A stretch of 64,000 nucleotides of DNA from Candidatus Obscuribacter sp. (GTDB lineage Bacteria; Cyanobacteriota; Vampirovibrionia; Obscuribacterales; Obscuribacteraceae). The stretch spans positions 248,001 through 312,000 of the forward strand of contig JADKDV010000005.1 in the NCBI GenBank assembly GCA_016718315.1, given 5' to 3'. Positions within the stretch are counted from its first letter, which is position 1. Every line of letters starts with the position of its first letter. The notes beneath the pieces are model-generated. The model did not search any database and was not told the DNA's origin. It saw only the letters and a program-made list of their open reading frames with translations. Positions 24,794-32,637 of this stretch are shown here, one piece after another. Position numbers and translations under genes: made by a program.

Positions 24794-25540
24794 TTACGCG
24801 GTCAGGGACTGAGCGCGCTTGCTTGCCGAGTAGGCACTGGCCTTGCTGTCGGTGAGCGCCTTGTTGAGCGACTCCGCCAGCTTTCGAGCCGTCGCAAGGT
24901 GGCTCTTGAGCTCGCCGGCGTTGATGCAGTAGTCACCAACCACCGCGTTGTACACGGAGTTGGGCGACTGCACCGAGATGACGATGCGCGTCTCGTAGTC
25001 GTCGGTCAGTGGCAGATACCACTGCACCGCCGCAACGCGGATGCGCACCGAAGTGCCGCGGTCGAGCACCGGCGACCTGCCCACAATGGAGCCGAGGAAG
25101 CCGCGACTGCCCAGGGAGTAGAAGTTGCGCCACAGGATGGTGAATCCGCTGGCTCCCTCCACACCGCCCTCAGGCAGAATCGCAGTCTCTCCCGACGCGC
25201 CCTTGATGGACACGATGCCTTGCTTGTTGAGGTCCAGCTTGCGCTGTCCCCCCATGTCGATGGCCCGCTCCACGAGCGACAACTCGCCGGCGATGCGTTG
25301 CGTCAGAGTGGCAATCTGTGCCTCTCCGTGCCCCACCACCTTGAAGCTGAAGTCGCGACGCGAGTCATTGTTGACAGCGAGTTCGCCGTCAACACCGCCG
25401 GTCATGCTCATATCCACATTGCTGTGGAAGCCGAGATGACCATGACCGCAGTGTGAGCCGAAGCCCACGCCGAGGTCGAAAGCTCCGTCGTGGCCGCCAT
25501 GACCACCGACGTCGCCACTATCAAAGTCTCCGGTATCCAT
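24794..25540 (-). CDS. Hypothetical protein with His/Gly/Asp-rich head, 248 aa
   Basis: AGGAGATC precedes the ATG. The first 45 residues are rich in Gly, His and Asp (VGGHGGHDGAFDLGVGF), a composition that could bind metal. A strand-rich central part holds FFSFKVVGHGEAQ-like strands, a helix LTQRIAGELSLVERAI, and VRIRVAAVQWYLPLTDDY. The last 40 residues are helical and Ala/Ser/Lys-rich. No recognised family. Confidence 0.55.
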   Translation of the reverse strand: MDTGDFDSGDVGGHGGHDGAFDLGVGFGSHCGHGHLGFHSNVDMSMTGGVDGELAVNNDSRRDFSFKVVGHGEAQIATLTQRIAGELSLVERAIDMGGQRKLDLNKQGIVSIKGASGETAILPEGGVEGASGFTILWRNFYSLGSRGFLGSIVGRSPVLDRGTSVRIRVAAVQWYLPLTDDYETRIVISVQSPNSVYNAVVGDYCINAGELKSHLATARKLAESLNKALTDSKASAYSASKRAQSLTA

Positions 25541-25573
25541 GATGGATCTCCTATAGTTGACTGTTGATGATCA

Positions 25574-26596
25574 TTAAGCCGCAAGGGGATCTTGCGACTC
25601 GTCGTTGGCGGGGGCGCTCAGCATCGCTTCGCTGGCTTGCGCCTGCTCACGAGCTTCGCGCTCCAACCGGCGTGCCTCCAACCACTCCCGATTTTTCGGG
25701 CAGGTTTCGCGGAAGGGGCAACCCTTGCAATGTCCACCGCTGCGAAGCGAGAAGACACCGTCAGCCCAGGCTTCATCGATCTTCTTGATGGTGGCCTGGA
25801 TGCCCTGGAGCTTCTGGTCCTGGTGGACAGAGAGAGTCCGACCGATGAACGCAGATTCCTCATGCGGAGTGTCGAGGATTTCGCCCCGCATGTCCCGCAT
25901 GTAACGCACTGCCACCTTGACCGGGCCGCTGAAGTTCAGGGCTTTTGCACCCTTAGCGACCAGACCAAAGAAGAACGCTGCCGAGACATGGCTCCAGTGG
26001 CGGCTGCGCGTGGTCTTGTTATCGACCACATGCAGGAAAGAGCCACGTTCGTCACGCCCGATGGCGATCTCATCCGGCTTGGCATACCAGAAGGTGTCGG
26101 TGTAGTCGTCGTAGAAGACGAGGGGTTCCGGCTCCTTCTGCATGTTGGTCGAATTGGCTTCGACTTCGTCCTGGGCGTCGGAAGTCTTGGCGATGAGCTC
26201 CTTGACACGGGCGACCACGGCGGCGCGCTCCTCGGCGGGGACAGACTTGAGCAGCCGGGCCACGTTTTCGGTGCGTTCCTCCTTGGGCTTGGCGACTTCG
26301 GCGTGGACGATGCGTCCGACCGTGTCACTGACCGTGCGCTTGCCGGGCTTGTCGCCTTCGACATACATCAGGTAGCTGCCCTGGCACATCATGAAAGCGC
26401 GGATGTCCGAGAAGGAAATCGTGCGCGTCCACGTGGTGATGGGGCTGATGCTGTCGCCGGGGTTCATCTCGCGGATGCGATAGACGCGACGGTTGTTGCG
26501 CTTGGGGGGCATGGTCACTTCCGTGTTGGTGGTTGCGGGAGTGTTGTCGACGACAGCCAGAGTGGTGTCGTTGTTGCTTTGCGTAGAGTCAAACAT
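25574..26596 (-). CDS. Cas4/RecB-like PD-(D/E)xK nuclease with Cys cluster
   Basis: 340 residues. The start at 26596 has AGGAGAAC upstream. A Cys occurs early in SDIRAFMMCQGSY. WYAKPDEIAIG followed by LHVVDNKTT forms the PD...(D/E)xK catalytic pattern, with D-N-K in place of E-x-K. The C-terminal GHCKGCPFRETCP supplies three more Cys as in the iron-sulfur cluster of Cas4/AddB nucleases. A helical insertion (AAVVARVKELIAKTSDAQ) separates the parts. No CRISPR array or helicase is nearby. First gene of the minus-strand island block, next to the gene-poor centre. Confidence 0.75.
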   Translation of the reverse strand: MFDSTQSNNDTTLAVVDNTPATTNTEVTMPPKRNNRRVYRIREMNPGDSISPITTWTRTISFSDIRAFMMCQGSYLMYVEGDKPGKRTVSDTVGRIVHAEVAKPKEERTENVARLLKSVPAEERAAVVARVKELIAKTSDAQDEVEANSTNMQKEPEPLVFYDDYTDTFWYAKPDEIAIGRDERGSFLHVVDNKTTRSRHWSHVSAAFFFGLVAKGAKALNFSGPVKVAVRYMRDMRGEILDTPHEESAFIGRTLSVHQDQKLQGIQATIKKIDEAWADGVFSLRSGGHCKGCPFRETCPKNREWLEARRLEREAREQAQASEAMLSAPANDESQDPLAA

Positions 26597-27827
26597 GGTA
26601 GTTCTCCTATTTTGATCACCGCGGTGATCGGTTTCAGATTGCGTAAAAGTGACGATTGAACGGTGTGTAAAACCGTTGGGAGATTTCCCCAGTCGTGCCC
26701 CAGTAACCTGGCATGACCAGCACTCGACCCGAGGCATCAACTCAAAAGAGAATTGACACATTGGACCGAGCCCCACCGCAGGAAGGTGCGGATAGAGGAT
26801 TGTTGAAAGCTTGGAAAACGCTTTATAGAACTTGAAGTAGTTAGTAGTAAGAGCTCTGTTTTTTCATGACACGCATACGTGCCAGAGGATTGAGGAAAAT
26901 GAGGAGCGGGTGGTTATTTAAATTGGATTTGTGACTTCGGGTAGATGGGTAGAGATAAAACGTAAATTGACCCTATATAAAGAGAAAGATGTAAGGCAAC
27001 TAATGATTTACCGTTAATTTGGGCGTCGAAATTTGTACAAATGCCCATCTGTTTGACCGCGAGGCTAGTCAAGTGGGCTTTTAGGGGTAGTCTTATGAGT
27101 ATTATTGGGGTAGCTGTAAAAATATTTTGTTGATGGTCGAAAGCCCTGATTTAATGCGGGTTATACGTAGTTGGATGGGGCTGCTCGTTAGCGCGGCTGG
27201 TGTGAGTGGGACACTGGGAGCCAGTCGGCGCATTGTGCTTTTTTTGCAAAACGATTATGAGACGCTTGCAAAGCCATGCTAGCCGCTTAAAGCGTTTGCA
27301 TTTTTCGGTCAAAAAAATTCTGGATTGGGTTCAAAAACTCTCCAAACCTAGCGCAAGGTTAGCGAGTCTTAATGAAATGGCGTTAAGCAAGCTTCGATAG
27401 CTGTTGCCTCGTAGCCGAAATTCATTGAACTAGCAATTTGGTCTTCTGTTGTTCTTGTTTTCGCGCTGAGAGTGTCACTTATAACATTGACTGTGACTGA
27501 CATTTGCCGGGTTGTTAAGCTGCGCTAATCTTGATGCGCATTAAAGCGTGGTCTCTTCTCCTGGCTAAATTCAGCTTCGGCTTCCTAAAGGACTCTCTAT
27601 CGCTCGCTGCTTAAGGCTTCTAAGGCTCATGAGCTGACAATTCTAGAGATCTGCAAAGGGACGATTTAACTTGCTCTCTCTAGAGTCTCATCTGATAGCA
27701 AAAGATATGTTTTTCCACATCAATCTCTCAGAGCCTTTAACTCAACCAACAAATCATCCATAGCCACTCTTGCTGTTTATGCACAACATCTTGATTGTGC
27801 TGATGGATGCCAAACAAAGGAAGCAAT
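26597..27827. other. Gene-poor divergent centre between islands A and B, 1.2 kb
   Basis: Clearly richer in A+T than both flanks. A 64-codon frame at 27206-27400 has no ribosome site and an unconvincing composition. I see no tRNA or repeat. The minus-strand leader of the nuclease gene and the plus-strand leader of the isochorismatase-like gene must start here, so control elements for both blocks are expected. CTATATAAAGAG around 26973 resembles the TATATAAAGAG in the cluster hairpins but is short. Confidence 0.4.
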
Positions 27828-28316
27828 ATGCAGACAAAACCCGAAGAAACAAGAGCGCGCGATGGCACGCTTGTAATTGTGGATATGCAGCCAGGCTACA
27901 CGTTTGATTGCAAAAATCCGCTCCTGCTTACCTCAGTCTTGCAAGAGATTGAAGCAGCAATGAAGTTGGGTTGGGCTGTTGTGGCGCTTGAAGTTGCTCC
28001 CTGGAAATGGGGTGCTACTGATGACGCCATCAAGGCCCTGCTCAAAGGTTACAAACGCTTTCAGGTCAAACGCAAAAGCAATGACGATGGCTCCCGCGAA
28101 GTAATCGAGACCTGCGACAAGTATGGTTTTGATAAAGACAACTTCCGCGTGGTGGGCGTCTATATCGATGCTTGCGTGGTTGACACTGCAGTCTCTCTGG
28201 TGGAGCGGTTGCCGCGCGCACTTGTGCGTGTGATTAAGGCTGCCTGTTCAACCAACTTTGATGAGCCCGGTGCCTGGGCTGCATTTCGTCGTCGTAGCCG
28301 GTTGGTCGTAGCGTAA
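27828..28316 (+). CDS. Isochorismatase-fold cysteine hydrolase-like protein (paralogue 1)
   Basis: 162 residues. I chose the ATG at 27828 after AAGGAAGC. The opening strand TLVIVDMQPGY carries the catalytic Asp. VKRKSNDDGS holds the Lys region, and VVGVYIDACVVDTAVSL holds the nucleophile Cys before the helix, the normal D-K-C triad order of the isochorismatase/nicotinamidase fold. The cis-peptide region is unclear and the protein is somewhat short. It is paralogous to the gene at 62371 (shared YGFD-K/Q-x-x-FR and GVxxxACVxxTA blocks). Substrate unknown. Confidence 0.78.
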   Translation: MQTKPEETRARDGTLVIVDMQPGYTFDCKNPLLLTSVLQEIEAAMKLGWAVVALEVAPWKWGATDDAIKALLKGYKRFQVKRKSNDDGSREVIETCDKYGFDKDNFRVVGVYIDACVVDTAVSLVERLPRALVRVIKAACSTNFDEPGAWAAFRRRSRLVVA

Positions 28317-28354
28317 TGTCCCTGCGGACATGCGCTTGCCTCCCGGCGCATGTC
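28317..28354. terminator. Overlapping hairpins after the isochorismatase-like gene
   Basis: TGTCC/GGACA (28317-28330) and GACATGCGC/GCGCATGTC (28327-28335 with 28346-28354) share bases GACA, repeating the competing-hairpin layout of island A. Confidence 0.55.
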
Positions 28355-28399
28355 TAACAAAACCACAGCATGAGCCGTGGTCAAAAATTGGAGGATATC

Positions 28400-29386
28400 A
28401 TGAACGCTCGTCATCTGGTTATCGGTGCGGGAGGCTCTCGCGCTTTTCTGACCGGTCTTGGTGCTGTCCTGGCTCTGCGCCTGGGTGGTCTCAAGGACTG
28501 GAGCACTATCGGCGGTGTCAGTGGTGGTTCCATTCCGGCGCTCTTTATGGCCGCTGGTCTGAATCCGCTTGAACTGATTGAACGGCTGCAAAAGCTGGAT
28601 TTTAGCAAGCTGATGAAGAGCTCGCCTGACCGCGAGGACGTCATGTTTTGCTATGCCGCCGACGAGCTGGGCAATCTGCCCAAGCCTCGTGGCTTTGTCG
28701 CCAGGTTGTTGCAGCGCAGTGCTCTGCATACGGACCTGTTGGGCGAAGCAGTTGAGGAAGTGGTCAAAGAATGGCCGGAAAATTTCTGGACCATGGCCAT
28801 GACCGAAACCTCGCATGTGCTCTTCACCTCAATCGGTGTGTGGGAATACGGCTTTGATGGCTCGGTCACTCAAATCTCCGATGTGCCGGCTCCGGTTGGC
28901 ATTGCCATTCGCGCCACGTGTGCCATTCCGGGTCTTCTGGAGTCGGTGCACTACCGCGGTCGTCTTCTCTTCGATGGCTCCCTTAGCCCGTTTGGCGGCT
29001 GTCCTGTGGCCTGGGTGCGCAAGCACTTCCTGGCTGAAGACCAGACCGTTGTGCGGTGTTCTTCGGTGGGCAAGAGTCGTGTGCGTGAAAGCATGCTCGT
29101 CGACCTCGGTCGCCGGCTGCTCTGCCGCGATTCGAAGAAGGTGGAGTTTACCCTGAAGGAAAGTGTGGCTGACGTCAACATCATGTCTGCCATGCCTGAA
29201 CTCAACACTTTCCGCTTCAAGTTGACGGTCGAGCAAAAGCGCGCTGGTCTTTTGACTGGCTTCAATGCGGCTGTGGCTGAGCTGTCTCGGCACATGGCTT
29301 ACTTTGATGGAGCGCTCAGTGAGATCTCTCACTGCCTGGACTTCCAGGAGCTGCTCGGTCTGTCGACCAAAGACAAGCTGGTCTAA
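28400..29386 (+). CDS. Patatin-like phospholipase
   Basis: 328 residues. GGAGGATATC precedes the ATG. Patatin signatures are present: glycine-rich oxyanion loop GAGGSRAFL near residue 9, nucleophile elbow GVSGGS with Ser-41, and the dyad aspartate in LLFDGSLSPFG near residue 192. Patatin enzymes cleave acyl chains from phospholipids or other lipids in the cytoplasm or at the membrane; in defence loci they serve as membrane-degrading effectors. Here the neighbours include a lipid-hydroxylase-like gene, so lipid remodelling is equally possible. Confidence 0.88.
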   Translation: MNARHLVIGAGGSRAFLTGLGAVLALRLGGLKDWSTIGGVSGGSIPALFMAAGLNPLELIERLQKLDFSKLMKSSPDREDVMFCYAADELGNLPKPRGFVARLLQRSALHTDLLGEAVEEVVKEWPENFWTMAMTETSHVLFTSIGVWEYGFDGSVTQISDVPAPVGIAIRATCAIPGLLESVHYRGRLLFDGSLSPFGGCPVAWVRKHFLAEDQTVVRCSSVGKSRVRESMLVDLGRRLLCRDSKKVEFTLKESVADVNIMSAMPELNTFRFKLTVEQKRAGLLTGFNAAVAELSRHMAYFDGALSEISHCLDFQELLGLSTKDKLV

Positions 29387-29399
29387 TAAACCAGCTTGT
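29373..29399 (+). terminator. Hairpin over the patatin stop codon
   Basis: ACAAGCTGGT pairs perfectly with ACCAGCTTGT; the stop codon lies in the loop. No T-run follows, so it may protect the mRNA or couple translation rather than terminate. Confidence 0.5.
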
Positions 29400-29452
29400 G
29401 CATTTCTAACCCGTCGCGCAAGAGCAAAAGTGCGACAAACAGGAGATACCAA

Positions 29453-29905
29453 ATGGACAAGATCCGCTTCAGCGTTACCGGTCAATCCGATGACTTCACG
29501 CGGCTCTACAACTGGGGGCGCGGATTTGTCGGTGAGCTGCTGGACGTGAGCTTCGAGGGCGACAAGGCTCTCAACATGGCTCTGGTGTATTGCGCCGATT
29601 ACGCTGTCTCCGTCAGCGGTGATGCTGGCATGAAGGTCGAACAGCTCGGCGCCTGCTCGTTCATCAAGTTCTACACGATCACCTGGAGCGATGCTGCCAG
29701 GGCTACCGGTCAGGGTACGGCGACTGTGACGCTGGTTCATCCGGACTATCCGGACGAGCCAGCATATGTTCGTCTCACCCTCGGTGCCTTTGCCAATCGT
29801 TCGACCCAGGTGCACAAGGCATCGGACGTGCAACCCGGCGATGACTTCGGTCAGCGTCAGATGATCATGCAGGAAATGGCGCACGCCATGATGCGGACCG
29901 TCTGA
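29453..29905 (+). CDS. Hypothetical protein, 150 aa
   Basis: AGGAGATACC precedes the ATG. A soluble alpha/beta protein with mostly strands (FVGELLDVSFEG, YAVSVSGDAGMKVEQL, GTATVTLVHPDYPDEPAYVR) and a helical Met/Gln-rich end. No signal peptide. Not recognised. It lies between the patatin and a Pro-rich peptide, in a plus-strand run with short gaps. Confidence 0.6.
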   Translation: MDKIRFSVTGQSDDFTRLYNWGRGFVGELLDVSFEGDKALNMALVYCADYAVSVSGDAGMKVEQLGACSFIKFYTITWSDAARATGQGTATVTLVHPDYPDEPAYVRLTLGAFANRSTQVHKASDVQPGDDFGQRQMIMQEMAHAMMRTV

Positions 29906-29935
29906 ATACGTCACTCAACAAGGAAAGGTCTGAAC

Positions 29936-30079
29936 ATGAAGAAAGCACTCGCATCCCTGGGCCAACGCATCAAGGACTTTCTCGATTCCTTGATTCCGCG
30001 CCCGCAGCCGCAGCCGATTCCGATTCCCGTACCGGTACGTCCCGGTGATGGTCGTCGGCGTCAGCCCCCGCGGCGCTAA
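29936..30079 (+). CDS. Small basic proline-rich protein, 47 aa
   Basis: ATG at 29936 with AAGGAAAGG upstream. An amphipathic helix at the N-terminus (LASLGQRIKDFLDSLI) is followed by an alternating Pro tract (PRPQPQPIPIPVPVRP) and an Arg-rich end. Below the usual length cut-off, but site, composition and the terminator behind it support a real gene. It could bind membranes or SH3-like partners; that is speculative. Confidence 0.6.
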   Translation: MKKALASLGQRIKDFLDSLIPRPQPQPIPIPVPVRPGDGRRRQPPRR

Positions 30080-30087
30080 GCCAATCA

Positions 30088-30129
30088 AGCAAAGAGAAGC
30101 ACCGGCACCGCTGGTGCTTCTCTTTTGCT
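30088..30129 (+). terminator. Terminator after the Pro-rich peptide gene
   Basis: AAAGAGAAGCACC (30091-30103) pairs perfectly with GGTGCTTCTCTTT (30113-30125) and ends in TTTT. Confidence 0.8.
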
Positions 30130-30169
30130 GCCCTGTCACTGCAAGTTTGACACTCCGGTAGAGGTCATC

Positions 30170-30196
30170 TGCAAGAGGAGTTTTTCTCCTTTTGCA
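30170..30196 (+). terminator. Hairpin in the leader of family copy 6
   Basis: TGCAAGAGGAG and CTCCTTTTGCA pair around TTTTT, with one wobble. A small CTCC/GGAG stem and the conserved family leader (GGCATTACGCACTGAGC, then GCTGAAAGCAGCAG) follow. Confidence 0.55.
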
Positions 30197-30288
30197 AATG
30201 TTCTCCAGGTGGAGGCATTACGCACTGAGCTGAAAGCAGCAGCCCAGCGCGTTTTCTTTTACTGCTAATTCAACTGAGGTAAAACATC

Positions 30289-30582
30289 ATGAACAACATC
30301 CATAACAGCAACAACGGCTCCTCCATCGCTCCCATCGGCACTCCCATCCCGGGTGTGGTCGGCTGGACCTACGAGGACGCCGCGCAAGAAAACAAGCACA
30401 TCGCCCGGGAACGTCGCATCGCGCGTCTGTCCCGCAAGCCGCGTGCTGCCGTTCTCCCTGCCGTCAACCTGGAGGAAGACACCCTGGAAGCGGAGACCGG
30501 CTGGACTCGTGCAGACGCCCTCGAAGTAATGCTCGAGTGCCGTCGCGACGCGCGTCTCTTTGGCCGTCGTCGCTGCCACTGA
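30289..30582 (+). CDS. GWT-EDA duplicated small protein, copy 6 (97 aa, diverged)
   Basis: A sixth family member, alone and on the other strand in island B. It keeps the Asn/Ser head, IGTPIPGVVGWTYEDAAQEN, and the second half ETGWTRADALEVMLECRRDA with RLFG, ending RRRCH. The middle linker and first-half helix are largely replaced. Motif residues G-W-T-x-(E/A)-D-A and R-x-D-x-R-L are therefore the conserved core. CTGAGG lies upstream of the ATG, and the leader resembles that of the minus-strand copies. Confidence 0.78.
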   Translation: MNNIHNSNNGSSIAPIGTPIPGVVGWTYEDAAQENKHIARERRIARLSRKPRAAVLPAVNLEEDTLEAETGWTRADALEVMLECRRDARLFGRRRCH

Positions 30583-30611
30583 TAAGCAGTAGCAATACTG
30601 CTTGAACCACG

Positions 30612-30645
30612 AGAAGGACGGCACCACTAGTGGTGTCGTCCTTCT
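30612..30645 (+). terminator. Terminator after family copy 6
   Basis: AGAAGGACG and CACCACTAG pair with the mirrored GTGGTG and CGTCCTTCT with one G/T position. A T-rich tract follows. Confidence 0.75.
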
Positions 30646-30685
30646 GATTCTCTTTATTTACCTGACTTACTTTGAGGGCCAATCC

Positions 30686-31057
30686 ATGAACATCAATCCA
30701 CGCTTTTTCATCTTCCCGGCCATCCTCGCCGCTATCGCGCTGATTTTTGCCTCCCTGCAGCTGTTGCCGCTCGCCTGGGGGCTGCCCGTCGCTTCGGTTC
30801 TGGCGCTGGTGCTGATGACTTCGGCGTCCCTGCTCCACCCTCACATCGACGGCGAACTCCTTGTTCACATCTTCGTCTACGGTGTGGTGCTGCTGCTTTC
30901 CTTTGGCTTTGCCCTCCAAGCCATTCCGATGGAACTCGGTCCGCGGCTTCCCTTGGAAGATGCTTCGATGAACTGGCTGCAAGTCGGTTTCGTCGTCATG
31001 CAGCAGATGTGCTACTTCGGCGTGCATGGCTTCAGCCTCAAGGCCGAACGCCACTAA
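30686..31057 (+). CDS. Hypothetical integral membrane protein, 123 aa
   Basis: I chose the ATG at 30686, with GAGGG upstream. Three to four hydrophobic helices: FFIFPAILAAIALIFASLQL, LPVASVLALVLMTSASLL, LLVHIFVYGVVLLLSFGFAL, and a weaker last one. Intervening loops are short and acidic. Family unknown. It precedes the hydroxylase-like gene on the same strand. Confidence 0.6.
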   Translation: MNINPRFFIFPAILAAIALIFASLQLLPLAWGLPVASVLALVLMTSASLLHPHIDGELLVHIFVYGVVLLLSFGFALQAIPMELGPRLPLEDASMNWLQVGFVVMQQMCYFGVHGFSLKAERH

Positions 31058-31132
31058 CCCCGTCGGCGACATTGCTCAGGCACTGTCTCTGACACCGACT
31101 GTCTTTTGCAATCATTTGTAGAAAGGAACAGC

Positions 31133-31675
31133 ATGACAAAACTGTTGGAGGTACTCCTTTGCCTTGCAGGTAGCTATGTGGTGTTCAGCTGGATTGAGTA
31201 TTCCGGCCACCGCTGGCTCCTGCACAAGATGCGCATGGCCAATCGGCTGGGTAGCGAGTACTTGCGGCGTATGTGCACCAACCACATGAAGCTGCATCAC
31301 GGCAGCGACTACGAGCACAAGCATCATCAGAAGGACGACGACCCTCTGCAATTGACTGTGGCTGGGATGGTGGTGGGATTTGTCGGCACATTGCCGCTCT
31401 ATCTCGTCTATCCATTCGGCGCCAAGGTCCTTGTAGTGGTCGGCATCCTCTACGCCCTGGTGATGTACTTTGTGCATCTGGAAATGCACTTGCGCAAGGG
31501 ATGGTTTTATGCGAGAACGCCGGTCTACCGCTATCTCGAGCGGCGGCATCGGCTGCATCATCTCCATCCCAACGCCAACTACAACGTGCTATTGCCGCTG
31601 TTTGACTGGCTCTTTGGCACTGGCGTCAAGATGACTGTCAGTGACGTGGAGCTTGCTGAGGCAACGGCTCACTGA
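31133..31675 (+). CDS. Fatty-acid hydroxylase superfamily membrane protein
   Basis: 180 residues. AAAGGAAC precedes the ATG. Four histidine clusters in the order of the family can be read: HRWLLH, HMKLHHGSDYEHKHHQ, HLEMHL and RRHRLHHLHP. These would hold a di-iron centre at the membrane face. Hydrophobic helices lie between them. Members hydroxylate or desaturate sterols, sphingolipids, carotenoids or fatty acids. The nearest match in layout is the short sterol-desaturase/carotene-hydroxylase type. With the patatin upstream it suggests lipid modification. Confidence 0.82.
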   Translation: MTKLLEVLLCLAGSYVVFSWIEYSGHRWLLHKMRMANRLGSEYLRRMCTNHMKLHHGSDYEHKHHQKDDDPLQLTVAGMVVGFVGTLPLYLVYPFGAKVLVVVGILYALVMYFVHLEMHLRKGWFYARTPVYRYLERRHRLHHLHPNANYNVLLPLFDWLFGTGVKMTVSDVELAEATAH

Positions 31676-31683
31676 GCAAACGT

Positions 31684-31714
31684 CTCGGGTAGTGGAGCAA
31701 TCCACCAACCCGGG
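31684..31714 (+). terminator. Terminator at the end of island B
   Basis: CTCGGGT pairs with ACCCGGG around an inner GTGGA/TCCAC stem. A pyrimidine-rich ACTTTTCTCTTTT follows. Confidence 0.75.
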
Positions 31715-31955
31715 ACTTTTCTCTTTTGATTTTAATACTATACAAAGTAGTGAGAAGTGGACGAGCTTTAGTATTGCAGATGCTTGAATAGCGGATATTC
31801 GATTCTGCTCCCGAGCTATGTGAATTTATACCTGAGGAATAACTGAGGAGCTGCTCTCCTGACGGAAATCCATTTGATTCAGGCGCGCTGGAGTTATGAG
31901 CAATTGCTCTCATCGTATTAAAAGATGCATTGTCTTTACTAGTTACTTGGAGACT

Positions 31956-32558
31956 TCACCACGACAGCGGCTTGTATGGATTTTGTTTTGGTGCTCTGCA
32001 CTGTGTTGCTACGTGGGGCAAGATCATTGTTAGTAGCTTTATGCCAAAGTGCGCGCGAGTTAACAGCACTAGAGGTGTGATTGTATCCACCAGGGTTGTG
32101 CCTTCACTCGCTACACGGTCGTTGAAATATACCTGGTCAATCGCCATGTTTGACATTGTACCGAGGGCGTACAAGCCCAGAGCGCGTGAAACAGGTTGTC
32201 TGGCAATGCTGGATGGTTTTTCTTTTAAGATTTGCCTGGCGCAATCGAGTTCAAATGTAGGCTTGATCTGATTATTGAGATGTGCGAGAGTCAAAAAAGT
32301 CGTGGCACCACCAGCTGTAGCGCCTCCTTTGTGGATGGCTTCATTCATCTGTGTGGCAGTTGTCTGGTTTTTGTGTCTATCAACAAACCAGTCAAACAGA
32401 GCGTTTTCTTTAAAGCCCTGGTCTGCAGCTCTGGGTGTCAGGTAAGAGCGATACTCAGGCTCAGTAGGCGGCGTTGGCTCATCGAATGGACTGATCACTT
32501 TGGGACGGTGGCTGCGCTCAACGTCTTGCCTCAGTAGTTCGTCAAATTCTCTGGACAT
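31956..32558 (-). CDS. Hypothetical protein, 200 aa
   Basis: GAGGT precedes the ATG. A hydrophilic N-terminal half, Pro-rich (VISPFDEPTPPTEPEYRSYL), is followed by helices with a Gly/Ala/Thr-rich stretch (HKGGATAGGATTFLTLAHL) and a hydrophobic end (TPLVLLTRAHFGIKLLTMIL) that could associate with membrane. Family unknown; codon use is of the backbone type. Confidence 0.55.
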   Translation of the reverse strand: MSREFDELLRQDVERSHRPKVISPFDEPTPPTEPEYRSYLTPRAADQGFKENALFDWFVDRHKNQTTATQMNEAIHKGGATAGGATTFLTLAHLNNQIKPTFELDCARQILKEKPSSIARQPVSRALGLYALGTMSNMAIDQVYFNDRVASEGTTLVDTITPLVLLTRAHFGIKLLTMILPHVATQCRAPKQNPYKPLSW

Positions 32559-32637
32559 GGCTTATACCTCAATGGCAGTGCATTGATAGCAGGCTAAACC
32601 ATTGCTACGCTCGTCAGTATGTGCAAATGCACAGTCT

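Noticed and set aside
27206..27400. Possible 64-residue gene in the divergent centre
   Set aside because: No ribosome site, atypical composition, no recognisable feature.
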